A stretch of DNA of 64,000 bases, taken from positions 48,599-112,598 of the forward strand of contig JALEIR010000014.1 of the NCBI GenBank assembly GCA_022769665.1, in the 5' to 3' direction. The notes under the pieces are model-generated. The model saw nothing but the letters and a program-made list of their open reading frames with translations, did not search any database and had not been told where the DNA came from. A program made the position numbers and the translations under genes. Within the stretch, counting starts at the first letter, position 1. The number at the start of each line of letters is the position of its first letter. The DNA is from Lachnospiraceae bacterium (GTDB lineage Bacteria > Bacillota > Clostridia > Lachnospirales > Lachnospiraceae). Shown here piece after piece: positions 17,043 to 26,135 of the stretch.

Positions 17043-18842
17043 TTGGCAGTGAATTCATTTCGTGAGGATGAACAGCTTCAGGCAACGGATGCAAAAAAAA
17101 TTGCTACCAGACTGTTGAGATACCTGGGAGGCTATAAAAAAGAGGTTATTGTAGTTTTGTTAGCTATGGCCGTAACGGTGGGTATCAGCCTGTTCAATCC
17201 CATTCTGATAGAAGATGCTATCGATAAATATGTAGCGCAGCTGGACTTTCAGGGCTTGATTCGCCTTGCGGTCTTTGCGGTGGTAATCAATTTGATATAT
17301 GTGCTTATGGTAAAGGTACATATGTATGTGATGTCTCATATATCAAATAAAATTATTTTGTCGATTCGTGAGGAGGTTTATGAACATATTCAGGAGCTTT
17401 CCTTCACCTTTTTCGACAGCAGACCTACCGGAAAAATATTGGCGAGAATCATCGGTGATGTAAATTCACTGAAGGATGTGTTGTCAAAGGCTGTAACCAA
17501 TATTATTCCCAACACCCTTACCATTATCGGTGTGCTGGTAATTATGTTTGTAAAAGACTGGCGTCTTGCGCTGGCGTCACTCTGCACCATCCCCTTTATG
17601 GCATTCGGTATATTCATGGTTGAGAAGGCGAACCATGTGAGATGGCACATTGTCCGTAAAAAAGCTTCCAATGTCAATGCATATGTACATGAAGATGTAG
17701 CGGGAATCAGGGTAGTGCAGAGCCTGAATGCAACGAAAGAAACCGGAAACCAGTTTAACGAGCTTGCCGATGAGCAGTGTGCAGCCTTTATTCATGCCTG
17801 CAGAGCAGCGGATCTTTTCTTCCCCATTATTGATACATCCTGGGGAATCAGCCTGATGATGCTGTATCTGGTAGGCATAAAAATCATTGGTGCTCCCGCT
17901 GTGACGCTGGGTGTGCTGATGGCGTTCGGCTCCTATACCACCATGTTCTGGCAGCCCATTGCAAACTTGAGTACTTTCTTCAACCAGCTGGTGACAAACC
18001 TGTCTGCAGCGGAGCGTGTGTTCGATATTCTGGATACGGAACCCGAAATCAAGGACGCTCCCGATGCCGGTGAACTGCCGGAAATTACAGGAAGGGTAAC
18101 CTTTGAGAATGTTTCCTTTACATACGATGAAGGAACAGAGAATGAGACCAAGGTATTGGACAATGTAAGCTTTACGGTGGAACCGGGAGAAACCATTGCA
18201 TTGGTTGGCCCTACCGGAGCGGGAAAGACTACAATCGTCAACTTAATCAGCAGGTTCTATGACATTCAGCAGGGAACCATTGCCATTGACGGATATGACC
18301 TGAAAAAAGTAAAAATAAATTCTCTGCGCAAGCAGATGGGTGTCATGACTCAGGATAATTTCATTTTCCACGGAACGGTTCGGGATAATATCGCATACGG
18401 AAAGTTGGATGCCACGGATGAGGAAATCATTGCCGCAGCCAAGGCGGTGAATGCCCACGACTTTATCATGAAGATGGAAAAGGGTTATGATACATAGCTG
18501 AAGGAGCAGGGGGCAGGACTTTCCATCGGACAGAGACAGTTGATTGCCTTTGCAAGAACCATGGTTTCTCAGCCCAGAGTCCTGATTCTGGATGAGGCGA
18601 CCTCCAGCATTGACACTCACACGGAAATTCTGGTGCAGAGAGGAATTGAGGCACTTCTGCATGGACGTACCAGCTTTGTTATAGCTCACAGACTTTCCAC
18701 CATCCAGAACGCGGACCGAATCTTTGTTATCAACGACGGCGGTATCGTTGAGCAGGGTTCACCTGCCGAACTGATGGAGAAGAAGGGATTCTATTACAAA
18801 CTTTATATGGCACAGTTTACCGGAACGGAAGCGATTGCATAA
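17043..18842 (+). pseudogene. ABC exporter, catalytic half, interrupted by in-frame TAG at 18495
   Basis: Partner of the preceding exporter. The transmembrane domain and Walker A (GPTGAGKTT, about residue 386-394) are intact, then the frame reads GYDT-TAG-LKEQGAGLSIGQRQL and continues open for 115 codons through Walker B LILDEATSSID and the H-loop IAHRLST to a normal C-terminus. A single base change at the TAG would restore about 599 residues. Without readthrough the product lacks the signature motif and catalytic Glu. Absence of any other lesion implies a very recent mutation, an assembly error or suppression. GAGGTGA overlaps the upstream stop as RBS for the TTG start. Confidence 0.9.
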
Positions 18843-18900
18843 TGCAATCTGAGAAAAAGCGTTTGGCAAATGGATTGCGCGTACCTGAAAGAGAGATGAT

Positions 18901-19353
18901 GTGAGTATGTGTGACAAGAAGGGTAAAATAAATTACAGAGAAGAACGTTTGACAGCAGATGAATACATCGATTTCTTAAAAAGGACGGATTTGGGTTCGC
19001 AGTATCCTAAGGAGAGATTTGAGGAGCGAATCGGGAAATTGGTTCGGAATGTTTCCATTAGCTTAGTGGCAAGAGATGAAACAGAAAAAATAGTTGGTGT
19101 TTTGTTTGGGCTGACGGACTTCTGTTATTGGCTATATGTTACTGATTTGGGGGTTGACCGTGATTATGAGAGAAATGGTATTGGAAGCATGCTGATGAAG
19201 AAAGCGCATGAAATTGCCGGTGGCGAAAAAGATATAGCGGTATATCTGATTGCCAATGAGAATGCAATACCATTTTACAAAAAAATCGGGATGAAAATGG
19301 CTGATGATGTGATGCAGTACAATAAAATAGAATGGACGGAATTTACGGTTTAG
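18901..19353 (+). CDS. GNAT-family N-acetyltransferase
   Basis: 150 residues. The acetyl-CoA-binding core is visible: VTDLGVDRDYERNGIGSMLMKK (strand 4 plus the R/Q-x-x-G-x-G/A loop as RNGIGS) and NENAIPFYKKIGMK near the C-terminus. Substrate unknown. The start is uncertain: GTG 18901 or ATG 18907, both within range of AGAGAG. It follows the interrupted ABC gene by about 60 bp and no terminator is clear between them. Confidence 0.8.
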   Translation: MSMCDKKGKINYREERLTADEYIDFLKRTDLGSQYPKERFEERIGKLVRNVSISLVARDETEKIVGVLFGLTDFCYWLYVTDLGVDRDYERNGIGSMLMKKAHEIAGGEKDIAVYLIANENAIPFYKKIGMKMADDVMQYNKIEWTEFTV

Positions 19354-19461
19354 TCCGGTGTGTTATGAACTCCTTTTCTCCTGACACTCGGGGAATAGTG
19401 TATTATAGTTTTGTTTGCAATTTCATCGATGTTTTCAACCATCATCGGATGGGGGATATAA

Positions 19462-19536
19462 GGCATCCAAGACTCAATCGTGGGTATAGTGTTTCGACAC
19501 TATAAGATTTAGTCTTGGGTGTCTTTGTGTTTTGGC
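19462..19536 (+). ncRNA. Long UUCG-capped hairpin, possible structured RNA or terminator
   Basis: Nested stem: outer 13 pairs GGCATCCAAGACT/AGTCTTGGGTGTC (two G-U), then four more pairs AATC/GATT, then an eight-pair perfect inner stem TATAGTGT-TTCG-ACACTATA with the very stable UUCG tetraloop. T-rich sequence (TTTGTGTTTT) follows. About 25 pairs in 62 nt is much more than the local terminators need. It could end the GNAT transcript or be an independent RNA. Confidence 0.55.
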
Positions 19537-19625
19537 GAAAAATTAGAAGTTTTGTCCCTTGCGAAACAAAAATGTGGAATTGATTGTTTGTAAGGAACAA
19601 TTAAACCTTATCCTATGCCATAAAA

Positions 19626-19856
19626 TTGGTTACGGTTAGTAGTATAAATCCTTATTTTCCACGCGAAAAAGGGGGGTGCATATATCCTTATTTCTTTACT
19701 ATGCAGACTTCGGATGGAAATGCAATTGATATTTTAGATAAAATGTATCGAGAAAAAGATATTCGAACATTCATGAAGGATGGATATGAATGGTGCAAAT
19801 TACATGAGAATGAAATAAGACTTCATATAGAAAAGTCAGAACATACAGAACTATGA
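19626..19856 (+). CDS. Hypothetical protein, possibly a remnant
   Basis: 76-codon frame from TTG, or about 51 codons from ATG 19701. It has no convincing SD. The C-terminal part (DIRTFMKDGYEWCKLHENEIRLHI) is charged and helical, without a family I recognise. It lies in a gene-poor stretch (19354-20332) that also holds a structured hairpin, phased ACGG repeats and a Uma2 fragment, so it may be debris from an old insertion. Confidence 0.25.
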   Translation: MVTVSSINPYFPREKGGCIYPYFFTMQTSDGNAIDILDKMYREKDIRTFMKDGYEWCKLHENEIRLHIEKSEHTEL

Positions 19857-19983
19857 ATCCCGGTTTGATGAGATGATGAGAGAAATTAGATTGAGAGCAG
19901 TCGTAAGCAATAAAAACGTCGGGGGTAAGTTTACTTGTAGCTCGACATTTTTTGACTGCTACACAAAAAATAATGGGTGGAAA

Positions 19984-20049
19984 ACGGATAAAAACGGATA
20001 TATAACGGACGTATCAATGTGAAACGGTTGACAAACGGATAATATACGG
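19984..20049. repeat. Helically phased ACGG repeats
   Basis: The tetramer ACGG, usually as AACGGAT, starts at 19984, 19994, 20005, 20024, 20035 and 20046: spacings 10, 11, 19, 11, 11. All copies sit on one DNA face, in AT-rich sequence just upstream of the Uma2 fragment. It may be a multi-site protein-binding array or a degenerate tandem repeat. Confidence 0.5.
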
Positions 20050-20249
20050 ATGCGGGAGTAAAAGAATACTGGATTGTGGATCCTTTTCGGAAGGTATTGG
20101 TATCTTACCATTGGAAAGATGACTATGCCCCTCATTTACAGCCCTTGAGTGGAAAGCTGGGGATGGCTCTCTATGACGGAGAATTACAGATTGACTTGGA
20201 TGAGGTTGCAGAACTGATACAGGATTATCCTGAGGGTGGACGGGACTAA
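20049..20249 (+). pseudogene. Uma2-family endonuclease C-terminal fragment
   Basis: Open frame without start that reads DAGVKEYWIVDPFRKVLVSY and ends in ELIQDYPEGGRD. The AGV-EYWIVDP block is the second half of the Uma2 (DUF820) nuclease core; the N-terminal half with the first catalytic acid is missing. Probably a deletion remnant. Its 3' end abuts the promoter of the aconitase-family gene. Confidence 0.65.
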
Positions 20250-20257
20250 TTCAGACC

Positions 20258-20286
20258 TTGCATAAACATGCGCTTTCCTTTATAAT
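20258..20286 (+). promoter_or_regulatory. Promoter of the hydratase-sseB unit
   Basis: TTGCAT (20258-20263), 17-bp spacer, perfect TATAAT (20281-20286), 46 bp before the start codon. Confidence 0.6.
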
Positions 20287-20332
20287 GAATACTTGTTAAA
20301 ACCAACACATTGACAGATACAGGAGGAGCTTT

Positions 20333-22621
20333 ATGATAGAGTTACTGCAGGGCGGAGCCTATCTGGTAAACGGAACGGAAATTGTTGCGGATGCACCGGA
20401 TGCGCAGACTGCCGTTGAGAGCAAGACGGGAAAGAAGATTACAAAAGAGGAAGCAACTCAAAATACCATTGCCTACGGCATTTTGAAAAGTCATAATACT
20501 TCCGGCAATATGGATAAACTGAAAATTCGGTTTGATAAGCTGACAAGCCATGATATTACCTTTGTAGGTATCATTCAGACAGCAAGAGCATCAGGACTTC
20601 AGAAATTTCCCATGCCCTATGTGCTGACAAACTGCCACAATTCCCTGTGTGCGGTAGGCGGTACCATCAATGAAGATGATCATATGTTTGGACTGACCTG
20701 TGCCAAGAAGTACGGCGGTGTTTATGTACCCCCTCATCAGGCAGTGATTCATCAGTATGCAAGAGAAATGCTCGCTGAAGGCGGAAAGATGATTTTGGGT
20801 TCGGATTCCCATACCCGATACGGTGCGCTGGGTACCATGGCTATGGGCGAAGGCGGCCCTGAGCTGGTAAAACAGCTGTTAAACCAGACCTATGATATCA
20901 ATATGCCCAGTGTTGTGGGTGTTTATCTGACAGGCGCTCCCGTGAAAGGGGTTGGTCCTCAGGATGTGGCGCTGGCTATTATCGGCGCAGTGTTTAAAAA
21001 CGGTTATGTAAAAAATAAGGTGATGGAGTTCGTAGGTCCCGGTGTGGCATCCTTAAGTGCGGACTTCCGTATCGGCATTGATGTTATGACAACGGAAACT
21101 ACCTGTTTATCCTCTATCTGGAAGACTGATAAAGAGATTGAAGAGTTTTACGAAATTCATGGGCGGAAGGATGAATATAAGGAGTTGAATCCCGGACAAG
21201 TGGCATATTATGACGGTATGATTCTGGTTGACCTTTCCAAGGTTCGTCCCATGATTGCAATGCCTTTCCACCCCAGCAATACCTATACCATTGAAGAACT
21301 GAATGCAAACCTCATGGATATTTTGGATGAGACGGAGAAAAGAGCGCTTGTCAGCCTTGACGGAGCAGTTGAGTTCAAGCTGAAGGACAAGGTGAAAAAC
21401 GGCAAATTCATGGTAGACCAGGGAATTATTGCAGGCTGTGCCGGCGGCGGATTTGAGAATATCTGTGCTGCAGCAGACATCCTGAAAGGCAGCTACATCG
21501 GTTCCGACGGATTTACCTTAAGTGTATATCCTGCTTCCATGCCTGTATATATGGAGTTGATTCGAAACGGTTGTGCGGCTACTATTCTGGAGACCGGTGC
21601 CGTTATGAAGACAGCATTCTGCGGTCCTTGCTTCGGTGCGGGAGATACCCCTGCAAACAATGCCTTCAGTATTCGTCATTCGACCAGAAACTTCCCGAAC
21701 CGTGAGGGAAGCAAGCTGCAAAACGGTCAGATTTCCTCTGTGGCACTGATGGATGCCCGTTCCATTGCGGCTACGGCAGCCAACAAAGGTGTGCTGACGC
21801 CTGCTACAGACTTCGACGGCGAAATCGGAAAATATAAATATCACTTTGACAGCAAGATTTACGCAAACCGTGTATTTGACTCCCATGGTGTAGCGGAACC
21901 TGATACTGAGATTCATTTCGGACCTAACATCAAGGACTGGCCTGCTATGAGCGAACTGCCGGAGAATCTGGTTCTGCAGGTAGTCAGCGAGATTCACGAC
22001 CCTGTAACCACAACGGACGAGCTGATTCCTTCCGGAGAGACGTCTTCCTACCGTTCCAATCCGTTGGGGTTGGCTGAGTTTACCTTGAGCCGTAAGGATC
22101 CTGAGTATGTGGGACGTGCTAAGGCGATTCACGCACTGGAGGAAGAACGCATGAAGGGAGGACATCCTTGTCAGGTATGTCCGGCCATCAAGGACGTGAT
22201 GAAGCCCATCAAAGAGAAGTTTGACGGTGTAAATCATGAGAATACCGGCTTTGGCTCTACTATTTTTGCTGTAAAACCCGGAGACGGTTCTGCGAGAGAA
22301 CAGGCTGCCTCCTGCCAGAAGGTTCTGGGCGGCTGGGCGAACATTGCCAATGAGTATGCTACAAAGCGTTACCGTTCCAATCTGATTAACTGGGGTATGC
22401 TTCCCTTCCTGATTGAGGAAGGTGAATTGCCTTTCAAGAATCTGGATTATCTGTTTATTCCGGGAATCAAAAAGGCAGTACAGGATAAGACAGATGCGAT
22501 TGATGCATATGTGGTGAAGGATGGTGCCTTAAAGCCTTTCGTGCTGAAACTGGGAGAGCTGACTGACGAGGAGAGACAGATTATTCTGAAGGGCTGCCTG
22601 ATTAACTATAACAGAGTATAG
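20333..22621 (+). CDS. Aconitase-family hydratase (YbhJ-like)
   Basis: 762 residues; a [4Fe-4S] hydro-lyase fold. Cluster and active-site landmarks: [14 protein letters not shown] and [15 protein letters not shown] supply the conserved Cys positions, and [20 protein letters not shown] is the aconitase substrate loop. Overall wording ([39 protein letters not shown]) fits the poorly characterised YbhJ-type branch rather than citrate-cycle AcnA/AcnB, so the substrate is uncertain. ATG 20333 is preceded by AGGAGGAG. sseB follows after 12 bp in the same operon. No citrate synthase or isocitrate dehydrogenase lies nearby. Confidence 0.85.
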   Translation: MIELLQGGAYLVNGTEIVADAPDAQTAVESKTGKKITKEEATQNTIAYGILKSHNTSGNMDKLKIRFDKLTSHDITFVGIIQTARASGLQKFPMPYVLTNCHNSLCAVGGTINEDDHMFGLTCAKKYGGVYVPPHQAVIHQYAREMLAEGGKMILGSDSHTRYGALGTMAMGEGGPELVKQLLNQTYDINMPSVVGVYLTGAPVKGVGPQDVALAIIGAVFKNGYVKNKVMEFVGPGVASLSADFRIGIDVMTTETTCLSSIWKTDKEIEEFYEIHGRKDEYKELNPGQVAYYDGMILVDLSKVRPMIAMPFHPSNTYTIEELNANLMDILDETEKRALVSLDGAVEFKLKDKVKNGKFMVDQGIIAGCAGGGFENICAAADILKGSYIGSDGFTLSVYPASMPVYMELIRNGCAATILETGAVMKTAFCGPCFGAGDTPANNAFSIRHSTRNFPNREGSKLQNGQISSVALMDARSIAATAANKGVLTPATDFDGEIGKYKYHFDSKIYANRVFDSHGVAEPDTEIHFGPNIKDWPAMSELPENLVLQVVSEIHDPVTTTDELIPSGETSSYRSNPLGLAEFTLSRKDPEYVGRAKAIHALEEERMKGGHPCQVCPAIKDVMKPIKEKFDGVNHENTGFGSTIFAVKPGDGSAREQAASCQKVLGGWANIANEYATKRYRSNLINWGMLPFLIEEGELPFKNLDYLFIPGIKKAVQDKTDAIDAYVVKDGALKPFVLKLGELTDEERQIILKGCLINYNRV

Positions 22622-22633
22622 AAAGGAAAAACG

Positions 22634-23170
22634 ATGGAATTTAATAAATCCGTTTCAAATCCCATGCTGGTGGGATGTATTCAGCTGATGAAGGCGGAGG
22701 ATACTCCGGAGCATCGCAGTATGTTTGTGGAAGAACTGGTAAAGGCATCTTTTCAGGCCCCTGCAATCATTGAACCTGCACCGGTTCAGGATGCGGAGGG
22801 AAAACTGATGATTGCCTCCGGCAGCAGGGTGCAGTTTCCCATGTTGGTAACAAAGGATGGAAAGAAGTTTTTCATGGGCTTTACTGACCCGGTGGAATAT
22901 CGAAAATGGGCAGAGAAGGATAAGGAACTTCCCTGCTTCGCATTGAAGTTCGATGACTATGTAAATATGTTATTTCGCAAGGACGCACAGGGGAATGATT
23001 GTCCTGCTTTGGGTATTGTGATTAATCCTGTTGGGGAAAATGTGGTAGTACCTAAAGCGATGGTAGCCGGAATCATGGCAGCCAGAAGCGGACAGCTTCA
23101 GCAGATGATGGCCAAAAGAGCGGCATCCGGAAAAGCATCTGAAAAGAGCGGTCCGGAAGAAGCAAAATAG
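22634..23170 (+). CDS. SseB-family protein
   Basis: 178 residues, cytoplasmic. It matches the SseB N-terminal domain pattern (FVEELVKASFQAPAIIEP, then FPMLVTKDGKKFFMGFTDPVEYRKW and LGIVINPVGENVVVP). The E. coli namesake enhances serine sensitivity, but the biochemical role of this family is not established. It follows the hydratase by 12 bp with its own SD (GAAAGGAAAA). The C-terminal 25 residues are Lys/Ser/Ala-rich and look disordered. Confidence 0.75.
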   Translation: MEFNKSVSNPMLVGCIQLMKAEDTPEHRSMFVEELVKASFQAPAIIEPAPVQDAEGKLMIASGSRVQFPMLVTKDGKKFFMGFTDPVEYRKWAEKDKELPCFALKFDDYVNMLFRKDAQGNDCPALGIVINPVGENVVVPKAMVAGIMAARSGQLQQMMAKRAASGKASEKSGPEEAK

Positions 23171-23197
23171 GGACAACGGCTAAAGTTCATGAAGATT

Positions 23198-23315
23198 GTG
23201 TCGATATATCATGTACAGGGATGCGGTTCGGCCAACCGCTACCGAGTACATGATAAAGACACCACGGATGGTATTTGTGTCGGAAATGGATTTTCCTTCA
23301 CAAATACTATTTTTT
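23198..23315 (+). promoter_or_regulatory. Candidate orphan riboswitch: aptamer-like fold plus mutually exclusive terminator
   Basis: Aptamer-like part: P1 GTGTC/GACAC (23198-23202/23258-23262), P2 TATCATGTAC/GTACATGATA (10 pairs), a symmetric internal loop AGGGAT/TACCGA, and P3 GCGGTT-CGGCC-AACCGC. A terminator follows: GTATTTGTG/CACAAATAC (23271-23279/23299-23307) with inner GGAAA/TTTCC and seven T. A second GTGTC at 23277-23281 can pair with the P1 3' strand and would break the terminator, so P1 and antiterminator compete. I do not recognise a known riboswitch class. Confidence 0.55.
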
Positions 23316-23445
23316 TATCACAATGACGGTGAGGGGCAGACAGGAGGGAAGCCATAAAAAGTTTTGCATCATACAGCGGACGGCATCAGGGAGGGTGAAT
23401 CTGATTGCAGGGAGCAAAATGGGTGTCTGAAAAGGAGCTTTCTAT

Positions 23446-24579
23446 TTGAAAATTGATTCCGGTACAGTAGGAATGGAATCCGTCGGAAGCTACAGGGCTT
23501 CCAACATAACAGTCAGACGCTTTTCCATAACGGATTATCTGGAGAATCTGACACAGGGAAACGATTCTTTGAATGCCGCAATCGGTGAAAACACGGAAAA
23601 TGCCGGAAATACGGAAGAGAATCGTTCGGGAGAACAAACGGAGGACACTGCAAAAACTGTTCCTTCACTGCAGGATTGGCAGACAAGATTTCAGGCAGGT
23701 ACGGCAAAGGTATCCATGCGAAGTTCGGTCGGTCAAACCTACACGGATATTCGGGAGCAGACCATAAGGTATATTTTTGAATTGCTTTTTGCGGCAAGGC
23801 GAAATCAGCTGAACAGATGGCTGCGGTCCAACGGATTTGACACGGAAAACCTGCAGGAAGTACAGAGTGTGCAGCCCCACACCCTGGTTACGAATGTGAA
23901 AGTGCTAAGTTACAGTCAGGAAACCTATTTTGAAGAGACGGAGAGCGCAGACTTTTCTGCGGTGGGAACCGTAAAAACCACCGACGGAAGAGAAATAAAC
24001 TTTAACGTCAATGTAGGTATGAGCCGGGAGTTTCAGGAGTATTACAGAGAAGATATGGAACTGGCATCCTTTACTATGTGCGACCCTCTGGTCATCAATC
24101 TGGATACGGATGCGGTACAGCTTCAGGACCAGACCTTTTACTTTGACATTGATGCAGACGGAGAGCAGGATGAAATATCAAGGCTCGGAGCCGGAAGCGG
24201 ATATCTGGCACTAGATAAAAACGAAGACGGCATCATCAATGACGGAAGCGAGCTGTTTGGCACAGTAAGCGGCAACGGTTTTGCGGATTTGGCGAAATAT
24301 GACGAAGACGGAAACGGCTGGATTGATGAAAATGACGGAGTCTGGGACAAGTTGAAAATCTGGGCCAAAGACGAAAACGGAAACGATGTGCTGTACCGCC
24401 TGACGGAAAAAGGTGTGGGCGCTGTCTGTCTGCAAAATGTCACTACGGACTTTGCACAAAAGGGTTCCGGCGGACAGACGCTGGGCGCAGTACGAAATAC
24501 CGGAGTGTTCCTGTATGAAAACGGCAATGTGGGAACCGTACAACATGTAGATGTTGCAAAATATAATAAAGAAGCGTAG
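23446..24579 (+). CDS. Uncharacterised protein with EF-hand/dockerin-like acidic repeats
   Basis: 377 residues, no signal peptide. The N-terminal 90 residues are polar and low-complexity. The middle has an ARRNQLNRWLR helix. The C-terminal third carries calcium-loop-like acidic motifs: DIDADGEQDEIS, DKNEDGIINDGSELFG, DEDGNGWIDENDGVWDKLKIW, as in EF-hand-like VCBS/hemolysin-type proteins of Clostridia. Function unknown; it may be surface-associated without a classical export signal. TTG 23446 has AAAGGAG eight bases upstream. The 270-bp leader holds a riboswitch-like structure ending in a terminator, and a 10-bp hairpin follows the gene. Confidence 0.7.
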   Translation: MKIDSGTVGMESVGSYRASNITVRRFSITDYLENLTQGNDSLNAAIGENTENAGNTEENRSGEQTEDTAKTVPSLQDWQTRFQAGTAKVSMRSSVGQTYTDIREQTIRYIFELLFAARRNQLNRWLRSNGFDTENLQEVQSVQPHTLVTNVKVLSYSQETYFEETESADFSAVGTVKTTDGREINFNVNVGMSREFQEYYREDMELASFTMCDPLVINLDTDAVQLQDQTFYFDIDADGEQDEISRLGAGSGYLALDKNEDGIINDGSELFGTVSGNGFADLAKYDEDGNGWIDENDGVWDKLKIWAKDENGNDVLYRLTEKGVGAVCLQNVTTDFAQKGSGGQTLGAVRNTGVFLYENGNVGTVQHVDVAKYNKEA

Positions 24580-24582
24580 ACT

Positions 24583-24608
24583 GACAGGGAGGTGAAAGCC
24601 TCCCTGTC
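24583..24608 (+). terminator. Hairpin after the EF-hand-like gene
   Basis: Perfect 10-pair stem GACAGGGAGG/CCTCCCTGTC with a six-base loop. The following TGTGCG is not a U-tract, so termination strength is doubtful. Confidence 0.5.
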
Positions 24609-24690
24609 TGTGCGTGGTGAAGGGCGTTTGAATCTGTAGCTGCACGGGAGAAAATCATATGGGAAGGGCATTGGTTGAACTGGTATAAAA

Positions 24691-26070
24691 ATGAAGATAT
24701 CCGGCAAATTATATTATAAAAACAAGATAGATTTTGAAAATATGCTGTACCCTGCAAAGGGTATGTTTGCCCTGTTGATTCCTATTGTTGTTGAACAACT
24801 TTTGAATTCTTTTATGGGTATGGCAGATACCATGATGGTCAGCAATGTGGGAGGGGAAGCCATTTCTGCTGTTTCTCTTGTGGACTCAGTCAACAACCTG
24901 GTGATTCAGGTGTTTGCGGCTATGGCGGCCGGAGCTGCCATTATTTGTTCCCAGTATCTGGGCCATAAAGACCGGGAGGGCAGCAACAGGGCGGCACGGC
25001 AGGTATTTCTGACAGTATTGATTATTTCCGTTTCACTTACAATTTTTGGCCTGATTTTCAGAAAGCCGCTGCTGAGGTTTATTTTCGGACAAATTGATCC
25101 GGGAGTTATGGACAAGGCCATGAATTACTTTTTGGTGACAGTTTTATCTTATCCGTTTCTGGCACTTTTTAATGCAGGAGCCGCTTTCTTTCGTGCCGGG
25201 GGAAATTCCCGATTTCCCATGAAGGTATCCGTGATTTCCAATTTTTTGAATATAGCGGGAAACGCTGTTTTGATATTCGGATTTGGAATGGGAGTGGTTG
25301 GTGCTGCGCTGTCCACCCTTGTTTCCAGAGTCTTCTGTGCGTTGACAGTATTGATTTATTTACGGAAGGACAAACAGGATATTGTTGTGCGGAATTATCT
25401 GAAAATACGTCCCGATATACCGTTAATTATGAAAATCCTGGCAATCGGTATTCCTGCCGGAGTGGAAAACGGTATGTTTCAGTTCGGAAAGCTGGCAATT
25501 CAATCTACGGTTTCCACCATGGGTACCGATGCCATTGCTGCACAGGCTATGACGAATATTATGGAGATGGTAAACGGTATATTTGGAGTAGGCGTGGGAA
25601 TCGGACTGATGACAATGGTAGGCCGGGCATTGGGTGCCGGAAGGCAGGAGGAGGCAAAGTACTATATCGTCAAGTGTACCCAAATCGGCTTTGTGGGTAT
25701 TTTGATATCCTGTCTGGCGGTTTTCGGTTTGGCGAAACCTATTATCCGGCTTGCCGGAATGGAACCGGTCAGTGCGCATCTTTGTTATGAGATGGTGGCG
25801 GCTATCACCGTGGCAAAGCCTTTGCTTTGGGCAATGTCCTTTATTCCTGCCTACGGTATGCGGGCAGCCGGTGATGTTCGTTTTTCCATGTTGACATCAA
25901 CAATTACCATGTGGTGCCTGAGGGTAGCATTGTGTATTTTTCTTGTAAAAGCTTTTCATATGGGACCAATGGCAGTATGGTACGGTATGTTTACTGATTG
26001 GGCTGTGAGAGGCATTGTATTTTTCTGCCGTTTTCGGAGTGGTAGGTGGCTTCAGAAGTCGGTGATTTAG
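24691..26070 (+). CDS. MATE-family efflux transporter
   Basis: 459 residues, about twelve TM helices in two homologous halves, typical of MATE (NorM/DinF-like) cation-coupled drug or metabolite exporters. Family wording includes PIVVEQLLNSFMGMADTMMVSNVGGEAISAV split over helices 1-2, and AAGAAIICSQYLGHKD. The substrate cannot be predicted. The RBS before ATG 24691 is weak, and a downstream start is unlikely because helix 1 begins early. The sporulation gene's promoter overlaps its 3' flank. Confidence 0.92.
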   Translation: MKISGKLYYKNKIDFENMLYPAKGMFALLIPIVVEQLLNSFMGMADTMMVSNVGGEAISAVSLVDSVNNLVIQVFAAMAAGAAIICSQYLGHKDREGSNRAARQVFLTVLIISVSLTIFGLIFRKPLLRFIFGQIDPGVMDKAMNYFLVTVLSYPFLALFNAGAAFFRAGGNSRFPMKVSVISNFLNIAGNAVLIFGFGMGVVGAALSTLVSRVFCALTVLIYLRKDKQDIVVRNYLKIRPDIPLIMKILAIGIPAGVENGMFQFGKLAIQSTVSTMGTDAIAAQAMTNIMEMVNGIFGVGVGIGLMTMVGRALGAGRQEEAKYYIVKCTQIGFVGILISCLAVFGLAKPIIRLAGMEPVSAHLCYEMVAAITVAKPLLWAMSFIPAYGMRAAGDVRFSMLTSTITMWCLRVALCIFLVKAFHMGPMAVWYGMFTDWAVRGIVFFCRFRSGRWLQKSVI

Positions 26071-26082
26071 ATATAAATGGCT

Positions 26083-26110
26083 GTATACTTTCGCCTGTTT
26101 CGGGAACAAT
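26083..26110 (+). promoter_or_regulatory. Sigma-F-type promoter of the SpoIIQ-like gene
   Basis: -35 GTATA (26083-26087), 14-bp spacer, -10 GGGAACAAT (26102-26110), fitting the forespore sigma-F pattern GYATA / GGNNANANT. The spacer is at the short end. It lies 26 bp before the start codon. Confidence 0.55.
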
Positions 26111-26135
26111 GATGGTGAAAGGAAGGATAGCAGCC

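Noticed and set aside
18495..18497. Pyrrolysine or other recoded amber codon
   Set aside because: No Pyl genes in the window and ABC exporters are not known to need it; a nonsense mutation or error is simpler.
18840..20330. Toxin-antitoxin or defence island in the gap-rich region
   Set aside because: Only a GNAT, an unassigned 76-codon frame and a Uma2 fragment are visible; no paired small genes with RBS and no nuclease intact.
20333..22621. Citrate-cycle aconitase (AcnA/AcnB)
   Set aside because: Cys-site and loop wording fit the YbhJ-type branch and no cycle genes are adjacent, so a specific acn symbol is not supported.
23198..23315. c-di-GMP (GEMM-I or GEMM-II) riboswitch, given the many GGDEF genes
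   Set aside because: The conserved GEMM sequences and the side-by-side hairpin layout are absent; only terminator coupling is shared.
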